Positions 1-9,373 are shown, counted from the first letter of the stretch. The stretch is 36,870 bases of DNA from Acidimicrobiia bacterium (GCA_009837815.1 VXSV01000076.1:29350-66219), one strand, 5' to 3'. Made by a program: numbers and translations. The notes: generated by a model not told the origin, from the letters alone.

Positions 1-124
1 GGTCGGGGCCTCGGCTCATGTGGGAGGCAACCTCGAATGTCTCGCCCGGTTCCACCCACAGCGTGGGCGGGTTGCGGGGGCCGGTTTCATAATAGAGGGG
101 AGAAGGCCCCTGGCGCTGAAGCAT
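1..124 (-). CDS. Partial CDS (5' end only, runs off left edge), possibly acetamidase/formamidase-like
   Basis: Reverse strand from ATG at 124 reads MLQRQGPSPLYYETGPRNPPTLWVEPGETFEVASHMSRGPD with no stop to the edge; 'NPPTLWVEPGETFEV' resembles the N-terminus of acetamidase/formamidase-type proteins; G-rich stretch just upstream of the ATG. Not in the ORF track. Confidence 0.4.
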   Translation of the reverse strand, partial: MLQRQGPSPLYYETGPRNPPTLWVEPGETFEVASHMSRGPD

Positions 125-243
125 CACCCCGCACCGTCCACACCGGACTTCAGGATCATCAACTGCTCTACCCGGAGACGCCGGCGAATTCTGATATCCA
201 CAATCCGGTCAACCTACCAGACGCGCCGCTGCAATTGCGCCCC

Positions 244-909
244 TCAGCCGGTGTGGTTCGGGAAGAAGTGGCGAGCGATCTCCTCCTGGCGGGAGCGCCA
301 GTATCCCTCCACCTGCTTGAACAAGCTCGGATCGCCCAGGCTCTCGGTGAGCCATGGGTCATCTGCCACGTCGTGGAGTGATCCCAGCGCCCGTACGATG
401 TGATAGACGCTCTGATCGGTTCTTTGGAGTTGATACCGGCGGCAATACCACTCCAGCATCTGATAGACGTCCGCCTCTCCCTGCTCCTCGATGCACATGA
501 GGTCGTAGTAATCCCGCAGTTCCCCCCGGTCCTCCACGACTTTCAGATTAGCGGCGGCGATGTCGGGAAAGGAACCCACCGGCATCTCCCCCACCCTCCT
601 ACCCGGGGCGATCCGGCTTTGCCCGATCGCGTGCAGGAATTGGAGTTTGACGTCTTCAAAAGCACAGTTGAGTGTGCCCTCTTCCACGAACTCGTCTTCG
701 ACCTTGCCCATCCGGCGGAGCCTCCGGAGCAGTTCCGGCGGGTCGAAAGGGCTGTGAACGAACAGATCCAGTTCTTCGGACTGACTGTGCTCCAAATAGA
801 TCGCCAACGCCGTCCCGCCCAGGAGCAGAGAGGAGGTAGGGGTCGCGGAGCCCACGACGTCCCACACCCTCTGGATCTCGGGAGTGAGGACGTTGTTAGC
901 GACGGGCAT
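244..909 (-). CDS. Nucleotidyltransferase AbiEii/AbiGii-type toxin family protein
   Basis: 221 aa; 'SSLLLGGTALAIYLEHSQSEELDLFV' matches the GG(T)xLA...DLF nucleotidyltransferase motif of the AbiEii family; 'DIAAANLKVVEDRGELRDYYDL' also typical. Confidence 0.8.
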   Translation of the reverse strand: MPVANNVLTPEIQRVWDVVGSATPTSSLLLGGTALAIYLEHSQSEELDLFVHSPFDPPELLRRLRRMGKVEDEFVEEGTLNCAFEDVKLQFLHAIGQSRIAPGRRVGEMPVGSFPDIAAANLKVVEDRGELRDYYDLMCIEEQGEADVYQMLEWYCRRYQLQRTDQSVYHIVRALGSLHDVADDPWLTESLGDPSLFKQVEGYWRSRQEEIARHFFPNHTG

Positions 910-1159
910 TCAAAGCGTTGACGATCAAGTCCCTGGTCCGGGGCTTCGTGGAACGCAGAGTCAAGCAGTACTCGAGCGCGCTGTCGGGGAGATGCACCGA
1001 CGCCCAGATGGCGGCGTCCGGCCAGGGACCGTTGAACATCCGCCCGGCGACGTAGTCGGCGTCTTGGGGCAGGCGAAGCGAAGCCGGATCGGGATGGTTC
1101 CAAAACGACTTCCAGAATCTCTCGGGAACGCCTGTCATACCACTACCCTCACTTGCCAT
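896..1159 (-). CDS. DUF6922-like small protein, probable antitoxin partner of the AbiEii-like gene
   Basis: 87 aa; pattern 'FWKSFWNHPDPASLRLPQDADYVAGRMFNGPWPDAAIWA' resembles DUF6922-type proteins; overlaps the AbiEii-like ORF start by 14 nt on the same strand. Confidence 0.65.
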   Translation of the reverse strand: MASEGSGMTGVPERFWKSFWNHPDPASLRLPQDADYVAGRMFNGPWPDAAIWASVHLPDSALEYCLTLRSTKPRTRDLIVNALNARR

Positions 1160-1203
1160 TTTACCAGGTCCCGGGCCTTTGCCCTCGGGATGAGACCGGG
1201 TGC

Positions 1204-2079
1204 TCAGGGCAGGCTGTCAAACAGGATGAGACCGGCTCCGATCACTCCCGCCAGGGGTCCGCAGACACCTGCTGTGACCGGCGTTTCCCGCGCCCGGTCG
1301 GACCAGACAGACCGGCGGGCCACGTCTCCGATTCGCTCAATGAGCCCCGTGACGCCGGCCAGACCTCCCCCGACGATCACCAGCCCGGGGTCCAGGATGT
1401 CGACCAGGTTGGCCACCATGTGTCCCCACAACTCGATGCTCTGGTCCACCACCAGCCGGGCGGCGCCGCCCCTCTCCGCAGCGCGTTCGAACACCTGCTC
1501 GGCCGAAACGACTTGCCCGCTGAAGCGCTCATAGCGCTCTGAAATCCCCCGCCCGGAGGCCACGTCCTCCACACAACCGCCCACCAGAACGTTGCGTTCG
1601 ACGTCGAGGACCTTCATCAGGGTCGAGCCCGACATGAGAGCTCGTCCGTGCCGGCCCTCGAAGGGACGGCCCTCGATCAGAAGGCAGTGGCTGATGCCCG
1701 TTCCGAGGTTGACATAGACCACCACCGGCTCATCGGCGGCGCCTCCCAGGCGAGCTTCGGCCAGCGCGGCGGCGCGGATGTCCGCCTCCACCCGGATCGG
1801 ACCGTAGGCCGAGAACGCCTCCGCTACCCCTGCGTCTGTCCAGGCCACCACGGAGTCGGAGGTGATGCCACCGTCCTCCACCAACTCCGGCATGCCGATT
1901 CCCGTCCCCAGGATCTTCAGACCCTCCTGTTCGGCCATCGCCGCGACCGAGTCGGCGACCTCCGCCCCTCTCCGCAGAGACTCGGCGCCGGGCGCCCCGG
2001 TGGGGACGGTCCGCAGTGACCGAACCCTTCCCCGGCGGTCGACCAGCGCCGCGGCGATCTTGGTCCCTCCCACGTCCAC
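1204..2079 (-). CDS. ROK family sugar kinase/regulator-like protein
   Basis: N-terminal 'MDVGGTKIAAALVDRRGRV' ATP-binding motif and 'VVVYVNLGTGIS' of ROK proteins; GTG start. Confidence 0.85.
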   Translation of the reverse strand: MDVGGTKIAAALVDRRGRVRSLRTVPTGAPGAESLRRGAEVADSVAAMAEQEGLKILGTGIGMPELVEDGGITSDSVVAWTDAGVAEAFSAYGPIRVEADIRAAALAEARLGGAADEPVVVYVNLGTGISHCLLIEGRPFEGRHGRALMSGSTLMKVLDVERNVLVGGCVEDVASGRGISERYERFSGQVVSAEQVFERAAERGGAARLVVDQSIELWGHMVANLVDILDPGLVIVGGGLAGVTGLIERIGDVARRSVWSDRARETPVTAGVCGPLAGVIGAGLILFDSLP

Positions 2080-2109
2080 GGCGAGAGCGACTTTCCGGCC
2101 CGCGATGCT

Positions 2110-2973
2110 TCAGTCCTCCCCCGGAAGGTAGGCGGGCGCCACGCCGAAGAGGATCTCCGACTCCGAGGAGTGGCCGAAGAGCCGGTAGCGGGCGCCCCGG
2201 GGCACATAGAAGCCGTCGCCGACGCCGAGTTCGAACCAACCGGGGGGCTCTGCGGCGTCGGGTAGGAATACGGCGATCTCACCGGAGAGGACCACGAAGG
2301 TCAGATCCCCTCCGTGACGTCTCACCAGGCTGCTCTGTCCCGGGAGGAGCCGGGCCCGCCCGGCGGTGAGGTGCTCGGTGCTGCACACCAGGCCCACCAG
2401 CAGGTCGTCCTCGGGATCGTCGACCCTCCACAGAAGATCGGACTCCCGGACCAGGTGGAAGGAGCGGGCGCTCTCCCGCTCGGCGCGGTCCATCGGCCAG
2501 CGCCCCAGCCAGCGGTCGTCGCCGTAGCGCCACTCGGACAGGTACGGCCGGGTGCGGGCATAGGCCGACGACGCTCCCGTAGAGGGGGGCGGGGCGAACA
2601 ATTCCATCACCCGGAGCGGTCGGTCGTTGCTCCGGTTGACGGCGTGGTGCCAGGTGTCGCGGCGGAAGAACACCGACTCGCCCTCCCCCGCGAGGACCGC
2701 CTCTCCCGTCTCGGGGTTGACCAGGAGCATCTCACCCTCGGTCACATGGAGCACCTCATCGGCGGCGAAGATGGTGCGGTTGTCCTCGGAGTGGGCGAAG
2801 CGCGCCCGGGGCCGGAGGGAGAACTCGATAAGGTGGATAAGCGACGAAGACACATAGATGCGGTCTCCGACATGGCCCGACTCCCCGTCACCCCACAGGT
2901 GAAGGACCGCCTCGTCGTACCCGATGGCGGTGGCCCGGTGGTGCTCGGGCCGCGGGGAAGGTCGCCGACTCAT
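2110..2973 (-). CDS. Bicupin domain protein
   Basis: 287 aa with two cupin-like segments ('LHVTEGEMLLVNPETGEAVLAGEGESVFFRRDTWHHAVN' and 'LTFVVLSGEIAVFLPD...LGVGDGFYVPRGARYRLFG'); start overlaps the stop of the upstream Gfo/Idh gene. Confidence 0.8.
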   Translation of the reverse strand: MSRRPSPRPEHHRATAIGYDEAVLHLWGDGESGHVGDRIYVSSSLIHLIEFSLRPRARFAHSEDNRTIFAADEVLHVTEGEMLLVNPETGEAVLAGEGESVFFRRDTWHHAVNRSNDRPLRVMELFAPPPSTGASSAYARTRPYLSEWRYGDDRWLGRWPMDRAERESARSFHLVRESDLLWRVDDPEDDLLVGLVCSTEHLTAGRARLLPGQSSLVRRHGGDLTFVVLSGEIAVFLPDAAEPPGWFELGVGDGFYVPRGARYRLFGHSSESEILFGVAPAYLPGED

Positions 2974-4112
2974 CCCTCGGCCTCCCTGAGGTGCTCCTCG
3001 GTGCGGATGATCCGGCGGTCATGGACCGGAGCGACCCCCGACAGGTAGATCGAGTCGACATCGAATGCAATCGGGTCGAAGGTGCTGACGAGATCCTGGG
3101 TGGCGCCGGTGGCTGCCGCCCGGTCGGCGGCCAACATGATCTCCAGCACATGGAAGGCGTGGCGGGGTTGGATCAACTGGGTGGCGCCGCCCACCACGTC
3201 CAACAGGTGCTCGAGAGGCCCGGTCCAGTCCCAGCGGGGATCGATCTCCTCGTACACCGCCCAGGCGCCCAGATCGTTGGTCCACATCTCGTACCCTTCC
3301 GGCGCCCAGTCGTCTCCCAGCATCTGGATGGTCCCCTCGCTGCCGTACAACTCCAGGGCAGGGGAACGGTATCGCTCCATGGTGAAGCCGGTGGTGACCA
3401 CCCCGAAGGCGGCGTCGCCGAAGTCCAGGAGTATCTGGTAGTTGTCGTACACCTCCACCTCGATCTCCTCGCCGTCCACCACCCGCCGGGGGTGGGCGAT
3501 GCCCGCCATGGCGGTGACCCGCCGAACCGGCCCCAGCCATCCGGTGAGAGCGGTGATGTTGTAGACGGCCAGGTCGAAGACCGGCCCTCCGCCGGGTCGG
3601 TAGAACCATTGTCCCCAGTCGGGTCCCGACCACCCGTACCTACCCCGGGCAAGGTGGATCCTCCCTATCTCTCCCTGGTGGATCACCCGCTTCCAGATCG
3701 CCTGGAAGGTCGGGCTCAGCACCACCCCCGGCGCGCACATCAGCACCGAGTCGCGTTTTTCGGTCTCTTCCATGATGGCTTCGGCGCCGGCCATCTCCAC
3801 CGACATGGGCTTCTCGACCAGGACGTGCTTTCCGGCCCGCAGCGCCTCGAGGGTGATCCGGCCGTGGGCAGGCATGGAGGTGAGGATCACCACCGCCTCC
3901 ACCCGGGGGTCGGAGATCACGTCCGAGTAATCGGTGGAGAACGGCGCAGGTTCGGCGAGAAGCCTCTCACCCGCATCGGAGCGTTCGGGGTTTACGTCAC
4001 AGGTGCGGACCACCCGGATCCGTCCCTCCGCCCGCAGGCGGCGCATCGACTCCGCGTAGGGCTCGAACACGCTCCCCAGGCCGATTACTCCTACCCGCAG
4101 TTCGTCAGTCAC
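2970..4112 (-). CDS. Gfo/Idh/MocA family oxidoreductase
   Basis: 380 aa; 'RVGVIGLGSVFEPYAESMRRL' Rossmann start and 'ALRAGKHVLVEKPMSVEMAGAEAIM' signature. Confidence 0.92.
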   Translation of the reverse strand: MTDELRVGVIGLGSVFEPYAESMRRLRAEGRIRVVRTCDVNPERSDAGERLLAEPAPFSTDYSDVISDPRVEAVVILTSMPAHGRITLEALRAGKHVLVEKPMSVEMAGAEAIMEETEKRDSVLMCAPGVVLSPTFQAIWKRVIHQGEIGRIHLARGRYGWSGPDWGQWFYRPGGGPVFDLAVYNITALTGWLGPVRRVTAMAGIAHPRRVVDGEEIEVEVYDNYQILLDFGDAAFGVVTTGFTMERYRSPALELYGSEGTIQMLGDDWAPEGYEMWTNDLGAWAVYEEIDPRWDWTGPLEHLLDVVGGATQLIQPRHAFHVLEIMLAADRAAATGATQDLVSTFDPIAFDVDSIYLSGVAPVHDRRIIRTEEHLREAEG

Positions 4113-4136
4113 CGGACCTCCTTGTGCTTTTGTCTC

Positions 4137-5048
4137 TCATCCTTTGATCCCGAACATCCTCATACCCCGGACGAAGTACTTCTGGGCGATGGCGAACAGG
4201 ATCACCAGGGGCGCGGTCATCAGGGTAGCCGCGGCCATCATCAGGTGCCACTCGGTGAGGCGTCGTCCCCGGAAGGCGTACAGGCCCAGGGAAAGGGGAA
4301 ACTGGTCGGGATCGTTGAGATAGATCAGGGGCCTGAAGAAGTCGTGCCAGGTCCACACGAAGGTGAAAACCGCCATCACCACCAGCGCCGGCTTGACCAG
4401 GGGCAGCATGATCTGCCAGAAGATACGGAACTCCCCGGCGCCGTCCACCCGGGCGGCGTCGTCCAGTTCCTTGGGCAGCCCCCGAAAGAACTGGCGCATC
4501 ATGAAAATGAAAAACGCCTCGGCGAAGAACGCCGGGGCGATGAGCGGTATGTAGGTTCCCAGCACTCCCAGGTTCTTGAACAACAGGAAAGTAGGGATGA
4601 AGGTCACAATGTAAGGGACCATCATGGTGGCCAGGGTGAGGCTGAACAGAATCCCCCGCCCGGGAAAGCGCAGGCGGGCGAAGCCGTATCCCACCAGCGC
4701 GCAAGACAGCACCGTCCCTATCGTCACCATCCCCGCATAGAAGAGGCTGTTGCCGAAGAACCGGAAGAACGGGTACCCCGGATAGTTGAGGACCTCAATG
4801 AAGTTACCCCACAGGAAGTCTTCGGGGAACCACTCGACGGGGATGGTGAAGATCTCCTCGTTCCTCTTGAGCGCGGAGCTGAGCATCCACAACAACGGCA
4901 GAGCGAACACCAACGAGAGCCCGCCGAGGATTACATGCCAGGCCGACTGGCGGAATATGCCCATCCGCCCGGCGTAGAACCCCTGGCGAGGCTCGGAATC
5001 GGTGGCCCGCTCCGTCTGGGAGAACGCCCCGGGGCGGAGAATTCTCAT
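4137..5048 (-). CDS. Carbohydrate ABC transporter permease (MalG type)
   Basis: 303 aa multi-pass protein; 'LPKELDDAARVDGAGEFRIFWQIMLPLVKPALVVM' is the EAA motif. Confidence 0.92.
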   Translation of the reverse strand: MRILRPGAFSQTERATDSEPRQGFYAGRMGIFRQSAWHVILGGLSLVFALPLLWMLSSALKRNEEIFTIPVEWFPEDFLWGNFIEVLNYPGYPFFRFFGNSLFYAGMVTIGTVLSCALVGYGFARLRFPGRGILFSLTLATMMVPYIVTFIPTFLLFKNLGVLGTYIPLIAPAFFAEAFFIFMMRQFFRGLPKELDDAARVDGAGEFRIFWQIMLPLVKPALVVMAVFTFVWTWHDFFRPLIYLNDPDQFPLSLGLYAFRGRRLTEWHLMMAAATLMTAPLVILFAIAQKYFVRGMRMFGIKG

Positions 5049-5070
5049 CGGGTCCCTCTATGTGCTCTCA

Positions 5071-5979
5071 TCACACCCCCTCGTACACCCAGCGTCGGGT
5101 GGAGCCGAAGATGGCCCCGGTGACCGCCACGATCACCAGGAACAGCACCATGGCCTGCGCCGAGGCGTATCCCATGTCGAAGTAACCGAATGCGGTTCGG
5201 TAGATGTGAACCATGTACATCAGGGTGGACCCTCCCGGAACCCCGGAGGTGCCGCCCACGATCATGGCCGCGTCGAAGACCTGGAACGAGTAGATGACCC
5301 CGATCACCAGGTTGAACAGGATCACCGGAGTCAGCAGGGGAAGGGTCACGTTGGTGAACCGCCGCCACGCACCCGCGCCGTCGATCGACGCCGCTTCCAG
5401 GAGAGACTCGGGTATCTCCTGCAGCCCGGCCAGAAAGATCAGGGTGGCGGCGCCCACCCCCCACAGGCTCAGGATGATCAGCCCCCATTTGGCGAAGGCG
5501 GGATCCTGGAACCAGGCCGGTCCGTCGATGCCCACCGTCTCTATCGCGGTGTTGAGAGGTCCCGCCCGAGGCTCCAGCAGCAACAGGAACACGATGGTGC
5601 CCGCCACGGGAGGGACTACCGCCGGCATGTAGAAGAGGGTCCGGTGAATGCCGATACCCCGGACCGGGCGGTTGAGCAACAGCGCCAGGACCAAGGCCGC
5701 AGCCAACCCTATCGGTACCGACAAGAGAGCATAAAACAGGCTGTTGCCGGCCGCTTTCCACACGGTGGGGTCGTTCCAGAGCTTCACATAGTTGTCGAAC
5801 CCCTGGAATTCGGGCGGATTGAAGATGTTGTAGTCGGAGAGCGACAGGTAGGTTGCGGCGACTATCGGATAGACGTGGAACACCACGAGAGCTATCAGCC
5901 AAGGGGACACGAACAGAAAGCCTGCCAGTGCCTCCCGGCGGCCAAGCGGTCGGGCCCGAAGCCGCCGCACCCTACCCAT
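5071..5979 (-). CDS. Sugar ABC transporter permease (MalF type)
   Basis: 302 aa; 'IPESLLEAASIDGAGAWRRFTNVTLPLLTPVILFNLV' EAA motif. Confidence 0.92.
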   Translation of the reverse strand: MGRVRRLRARPLGRREALAGFLFVSPWLIALVVFHVYPIVAATYLSLSDYNIFNPPEFQGFDNYVKLWNDPTVWKAAGNSLFYALLSVPIGLAAALVLALLLNRPVRGIGIHRTLFYMPAVVPPVAGTIVFLLLLEPRAGPLNTAIETVGIDGPAWFQDPAFAKWGLIILSLWGVGAATLIFLAGLQEIPESLLEAASIDGAGAWRRFTNVTLPLLTPVILFNLVIGVIYSFQVFDAAMIVGGTSGVPGGSTLMYMVHIYRTAFGYFDMGYASAQAMVLFLVIVAVTGAIFGSTRRWVYEGV

Positions 5980-5997
5980 CAGAGGGGACCGAGTCGA

Positions 5998-7455
5998 TCA
6001 GCCCGCCAGGACAGAGTCGAGTTCGGCTTGCGTAGCCTCCTGTGCCAGGGTCAGCGCTTCCTTGGGAGTCGCCTCCTTGAGCATCACCGAGCTGATCGCC
6101 GTATAGAGCTGATCGTGCATGTAGCTCTGCACCGGGCAGGTCCACATCGGCGCGGCGTCGTCCAACTGCGCCTTGAAGAACTGCGTTATGTCGGTGGCGA
6201 ACTCGTCGCCCCGCTGGTCGGCGACCGACTGCGGAAACAGGTCGGTGGGCGCCAAGCGGTTGGTGGGGATGTCGGGCACTTGTCCGAACCAGGTGCTCAT
6301 CCCATCCACTACCAGGTAGTCGAGCCACGCGAAGGCAGCCTCCGGATTGGCCGAGCCCCTGGGAATCGCGCACCAGTTGGGCCAGAATCCCGAGGCTGTC
6401 GAGGAACCGCTCGGGCCCACCGGGAACTTGGCCACGTTCCACCGTTCCCATCCGGTGAACTCCGAGCCGTACATGTCGGCGGCGAGCCAGAAACCGTTGA
6501 CGACGGCCAAGTGATGACCGCTCTGGAACCCCGGAGGGCGTCCCAGTTCGTCCACGTAGCCGGCGCCCAGGTAGTTGCCGGAGGCGTCCAGAGCCACCCA
6601 GTCGCCCTTGTACTGCTCGTTCAGCCACTGCAGGCCGAAGTCCAGCATCTCGATGTTCTCGTCCGAGTCGAGACGAACCTGGCGGTTCTCGGGGTCGTAC
6701 AGAGTGCCACCGTTGGTGGACGACCAGATCCAACTCTCCACCGCATCATAGGGAGGGATCATCCCGGCCGATATCAGCGTGTCTCCGTCCCACTGGACGA
6801 ACTCGGCCGACAGGGCCTTGAGGTCGTCCCAGGTCTTGGGAAAGTCGTCGCGCCCCGAGGGGATGCCCTTGCTCTCCAGCAACTCTTCGTTGTAGAAGAT
6901 GGCATAGGAACTGGCGGTGGCGGGAAGCCCGAATATCTGTCCGTCCCAGCGGCAGGAGGCAAGCACTCCCTCGGGCCAGTTCTCCAGCTTGGAGTTGGTG
7001 GAAGCGGCCATCAGGCCGTCTATCGGTTCCAGGGCCCCCAGGGAGGCAAACACAACAGGCGGGTCCCAGATTATGACCGCGTCGGGCGGCGTGCCGGCTG
7101 CCAGGTTGGCGAGCAGGCGCTCGTTGAAGTCCTCGTCGTCGGCCACCCCGCACAGGACTTCCCGGACATTTATCCCGGATCCCTCGGCGGCGAAGGCGTC
7201 GGCGACCAATTCAAAGCCCTGGCAGAACGGATCGGAGCCGCCCGGCAGCCAGAAGTCGATCTCGGTCGGCGCCGCGGTGGTGGGCGCCGCGGTGGTTGCG
7301 CTGGTCCCGGCTGCGGCGGTGGTTTGGGCTACTTCTTCCTCTCCGCCACAGGAACCCAGCAACACCGCCGCCCCGCTCATTCCCATCAACTGCAAGAACC
7401 TTCTTCGGCTCACCACCATCGGCGTTGGCCGTCTCAGGTCTGGTCTGGTTCTCAT
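5998..7455 (-). CDS. Extracellular sugar-binding lipoprotein of ABC transporter
   Basis: Signal peptide/lipobox 'MSGAAVLLGSCGGEEE', Thr/Ala-rich linker, 'EIDFWLPGGSDPF...'; start chosen at ATG 7455 (MRTRPDLRRP) behind AAAGGGG, rather than the 7521 start of the track. Confidence 0.88.
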   Translation of the reverse strand: MRTRPDLRRPTPMVVSRRRFLQLMGMSGAAVLLGSCGGEEEVAQTTAAAGTSATTAAPTTAAPTEIDFWLPGGSDPFCQGFELVADAFAAEGSGINVREVLCGVADDEDFNERLLANLAAGTPPDAVIIWDPPVVFASLGALEPIDGLMAASTNSKLENWPEGVLASCRWDGQIFGLPATASSYAIFYNEELLESKGIPSGRDDFPKTWDDLKALSAEFVQWDGDTLISAGMIPPYDAVESWIWSSTNGGTLYDPENRQVRLDSDENIEMLDFGLQWLNEQYKGDWVALDASGNYLGAGYVDELGRPPGFQSGHHLAVVNGFWLAADMYGSEFTGWERWNVAKFPVGPSGSSTASGFWPNWCAIPRGSANPEAAFAWLDYLVVDGMSTWFGQVPDIPTNRLAPTDLFPQSVADQRGDEFATDITQFFKAQLDDAAPMWTCPVQSYMHDQLYTAISSVMLKEATPKEALTLAQEATQAELDSVLAG

Positions 7456-7470
7456 ACTTCCCCTTTCTAT

Positions 7471-7488
7471 TGAGAATCCCGGTTCTCG
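7471..7488. promoter_or_regulatory. Imperfect palindrome upstream of sugar-binding protein gene (operator candidate)
   Basis: GAGAATCCCGGTTCTC (7472-7487): arms GAGAA/TTCTC are perfect; it lies 17 bp upstream of the SBP start codon. Confidence 0.35.
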
Positions 7489-7807
7489 GAACCTTGCTTG
7501 GTCCGATGTTCGAGTGTTCAAGTCAAAGGGTCAGGCCGTCCACTCGAAATGTTGAGATCCTCGCTCTTGGTTATTACCTGCCAACATACAACGAAAACCT
7601 CCGGAACGACCGGAACTCCCCGATATTCTTGCGGCGAAGGCGCATACACTGGCCGTTAAGAGGCGCAGAAAAGCCACCCACCGCCCACAGGGAAGCTCCA
7701 AATGACATTCGACCTTGACGCCGACCTCCAGTGGCGGATAGCGGTTGCAATCCTTGCGGGGGTGGCGTCGTCTACCCGTCCTTGTTGAGAGCCGGGAGGT
7801 TCCGGTA

Positions 7808-8914
7808 GTGGAGGTCGCCCCACCAGGTCTCAAGGGACTGGTTGTGTCCGACACCGAACTGGGTGATGTCCGTGGCGACGAGGGCTATTTCCACTACCGC
7901 CAGCACGACGCCGTTCAACTGGCCAGAACCCGCCCGCTCGAGGACGTGTGGACCCTTCAGTTCGGCGGCGGCCTTCCCCCCGCCGTACCCAGGATCGATC
8001 CCGGTCCGATGCGAGAACTCCCCGCCGAAGCCGCCCGCGTGGTGGATGCGGCCAGCGCCAGGATGGAGGACCCCATGGCGGTGCTGAGAGTGGGATTGCT
8101 GGCGGTTGGGGCGGTGGAAGGCCGCGGCCCGCTCCTTGACCGGTCGGCGGCCCAACGCCGTGACGACGCGGTGCGGCTTGCGGCGGTGGTCCCCACCATT
8201 CTGGCCCGCCACCACCGCCGCCGGGGTGGGCTCGAGCCTGTTCCCCCCGATGCGGGAGTCTCCCATGCGGCCGACTACCTGCGGATGAGCACCGGTGGGA
8301 CAGCCGCCGCCAGGGCTGTCCGGGCGGTGGAGCAGTACCTGGTCGTCACTCTCGACCACGGGTTCAACGTGTCAACCTTCGCCAGCCGGGTGGTGGCCAG
8401 CACCGGCGCCGACATGGCCGGAGCGCTTGTGGCCGGCCTGGGCGCCTTGACCGGTCCCCTCCACGGGGGAGCACCCAGCCGGGTGATCGAGATGATCGAG
8501 GACATCCACACCCCCGAGCGAGCCGCTGCATGGGTGTCGAAGCGCCTGGCCGAAGGGCACAAGATCATGGGATTCGGACACGCCGTGTACCGGGTGCGGG
8601 ACCCTCGGGGGGTGGTGCTCCGCGCCGCTGCCGAGAGCCTTGGAGGAGACTTGGTAGAGCGCGCAGCCGGGATTGAAGAGGAGATACTGTCGGTGTTGGC
8701 CAAATGGAAACCCGGGGTGCGGATCCTCACCAACGTCGAATACTGGGCCTCGGTCGCCCTGGAGTTGGCCGGGGTCCCCCGCCGGATGTTCACCCCCACC
8801 TTCGCGGTCAGCCGCTCGATAGGCTGGGCCGCTCACGTGCTGGAACAGGCCGAGAAAGGAAAACTCCTGCGCCCCGCTGCCCGTTACGTGGGGCCCGAAC
8901 CGGGCCGCTCATAG
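7808..8914 (+). CDS. Citrate synthase (short, CitA-like)
   Basis: 'GLKGLVVSDTELGDVRGDEGYFHYR', 'GPLHGGAPSRVIEM', 'IMGFGHAVYRVRDPR', 'FAVSRSIGWAAHVLEQ'. GTG 7808 is preceded by GGGAGG at a good distance and preferred over TTG 7745. Confidence 0.88.
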   Translation: MEVAPPGLKGLVVSDTELGDVRGDEGYFHYRQHDAVQLARTRPLEDVWTLQFGGGLPPAVPRIDPGPMRELPAEAARVVDAASARMEDPMAVLRVGLLAVGAVEGRGPLLDRSAAQRRDDAVRLAAVVPTILARHHRRRGGLEPVPPDAGVSHAADYLRMSTGGTAAARAVRAVEQYLVVTLDHGFNVSTFASRVVASTGADMAGALVAGLGALTGPLHGGAPSRVIEMIEDIHTPERAAAWVSKRLAEGHKIMGFGHAVYRVRDPRGVVLRAAAESLGGDLVERAAGIEEEILSVLAKWKPGVRILTNVEYWASVALELAGVPRRMFTPTFAVSRSIGWAAHVLEQAEKGKLLRPAARYVGPEPGRS

Positions 8915-8962
8915 ACCTCCACCCCTCCCCGCCAACCCGTGGGCCGGCTCTTTTCAAATCAC

Positions 8963-9373
8963 TTATCGGGAACCCGCCAACCGATAGGGAATAGATGCCT
9001 CGACGAAGCCTTCGGGGGTGCGCTGGGGCTTGCCCTGCCGGTCGACGAAGGCCGCCTTGATCTCGAGGGTCGCCACCGGCACGGTACCCACCTGGGCTCT
9101 CTGGGACCATCGGGTGGAGGCCCGCCGCACCTCCCTGACGCGGGTGGTCACACTGACTTGGTCGCCGAGGCGGGCTGGTGCGTAATAGCGGACTCTTGCC
9201 TCCACCAGCACGATCTGGAGACCCATCTCCGCCAGGCGGGCCATCGAGAAGCCCATCTCCTCCAGGAGTTCCACCCGGGCCATCTCGAAGTAGCTCAGAT
9301 AGCGGGCGTGGTTGACATGGTTGTAGGGGTCGAGGTCGGAAAAGCGGGCCCGCACCACACTCTTATGAGCCAT
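8963..9373 (-). CDS. 4HBT-type acyl-CoA thioesterase
   Basis: 136 aa hotdog protein; 'RFSDLDPYNHVNHARYLSYFEMARVELLEEMG'. Confidence 0.92.
   Translation of the reverse strand: MAHKSVVRARFSDLDPYNHVNHARYLSYFEMARVELLEEMGFSMARLAEMGLQIVLVEARVRYYAPARLGDQVSVTTRVREVRRASTRWSQRAQVGTVPVATLEIKAAFVDRQGKPQRTPEGFVEASIPYRLAGSR

Noticed and set aside
2991-7473. Very long plus-strand ORFs (710 aa at 2991-5123, 823 aa at 5002-7473) antisense to the sugar operon
   Set aside because: Low-complexity His/Gly/Pro/Arg-rich translations mirroring well-supported minus-strand genes; a GC-skewed codon-bias artefact.
8700-8870. Citrate synthase catalytic Asp appears as Glu (TNVEYW) and GHRVY as GHAVY
   Set aside because: From memory the short CitA-like actinobacterial citrate synthases also carry NVE-Y/F; probably a subfamily trait, cannot verify here.
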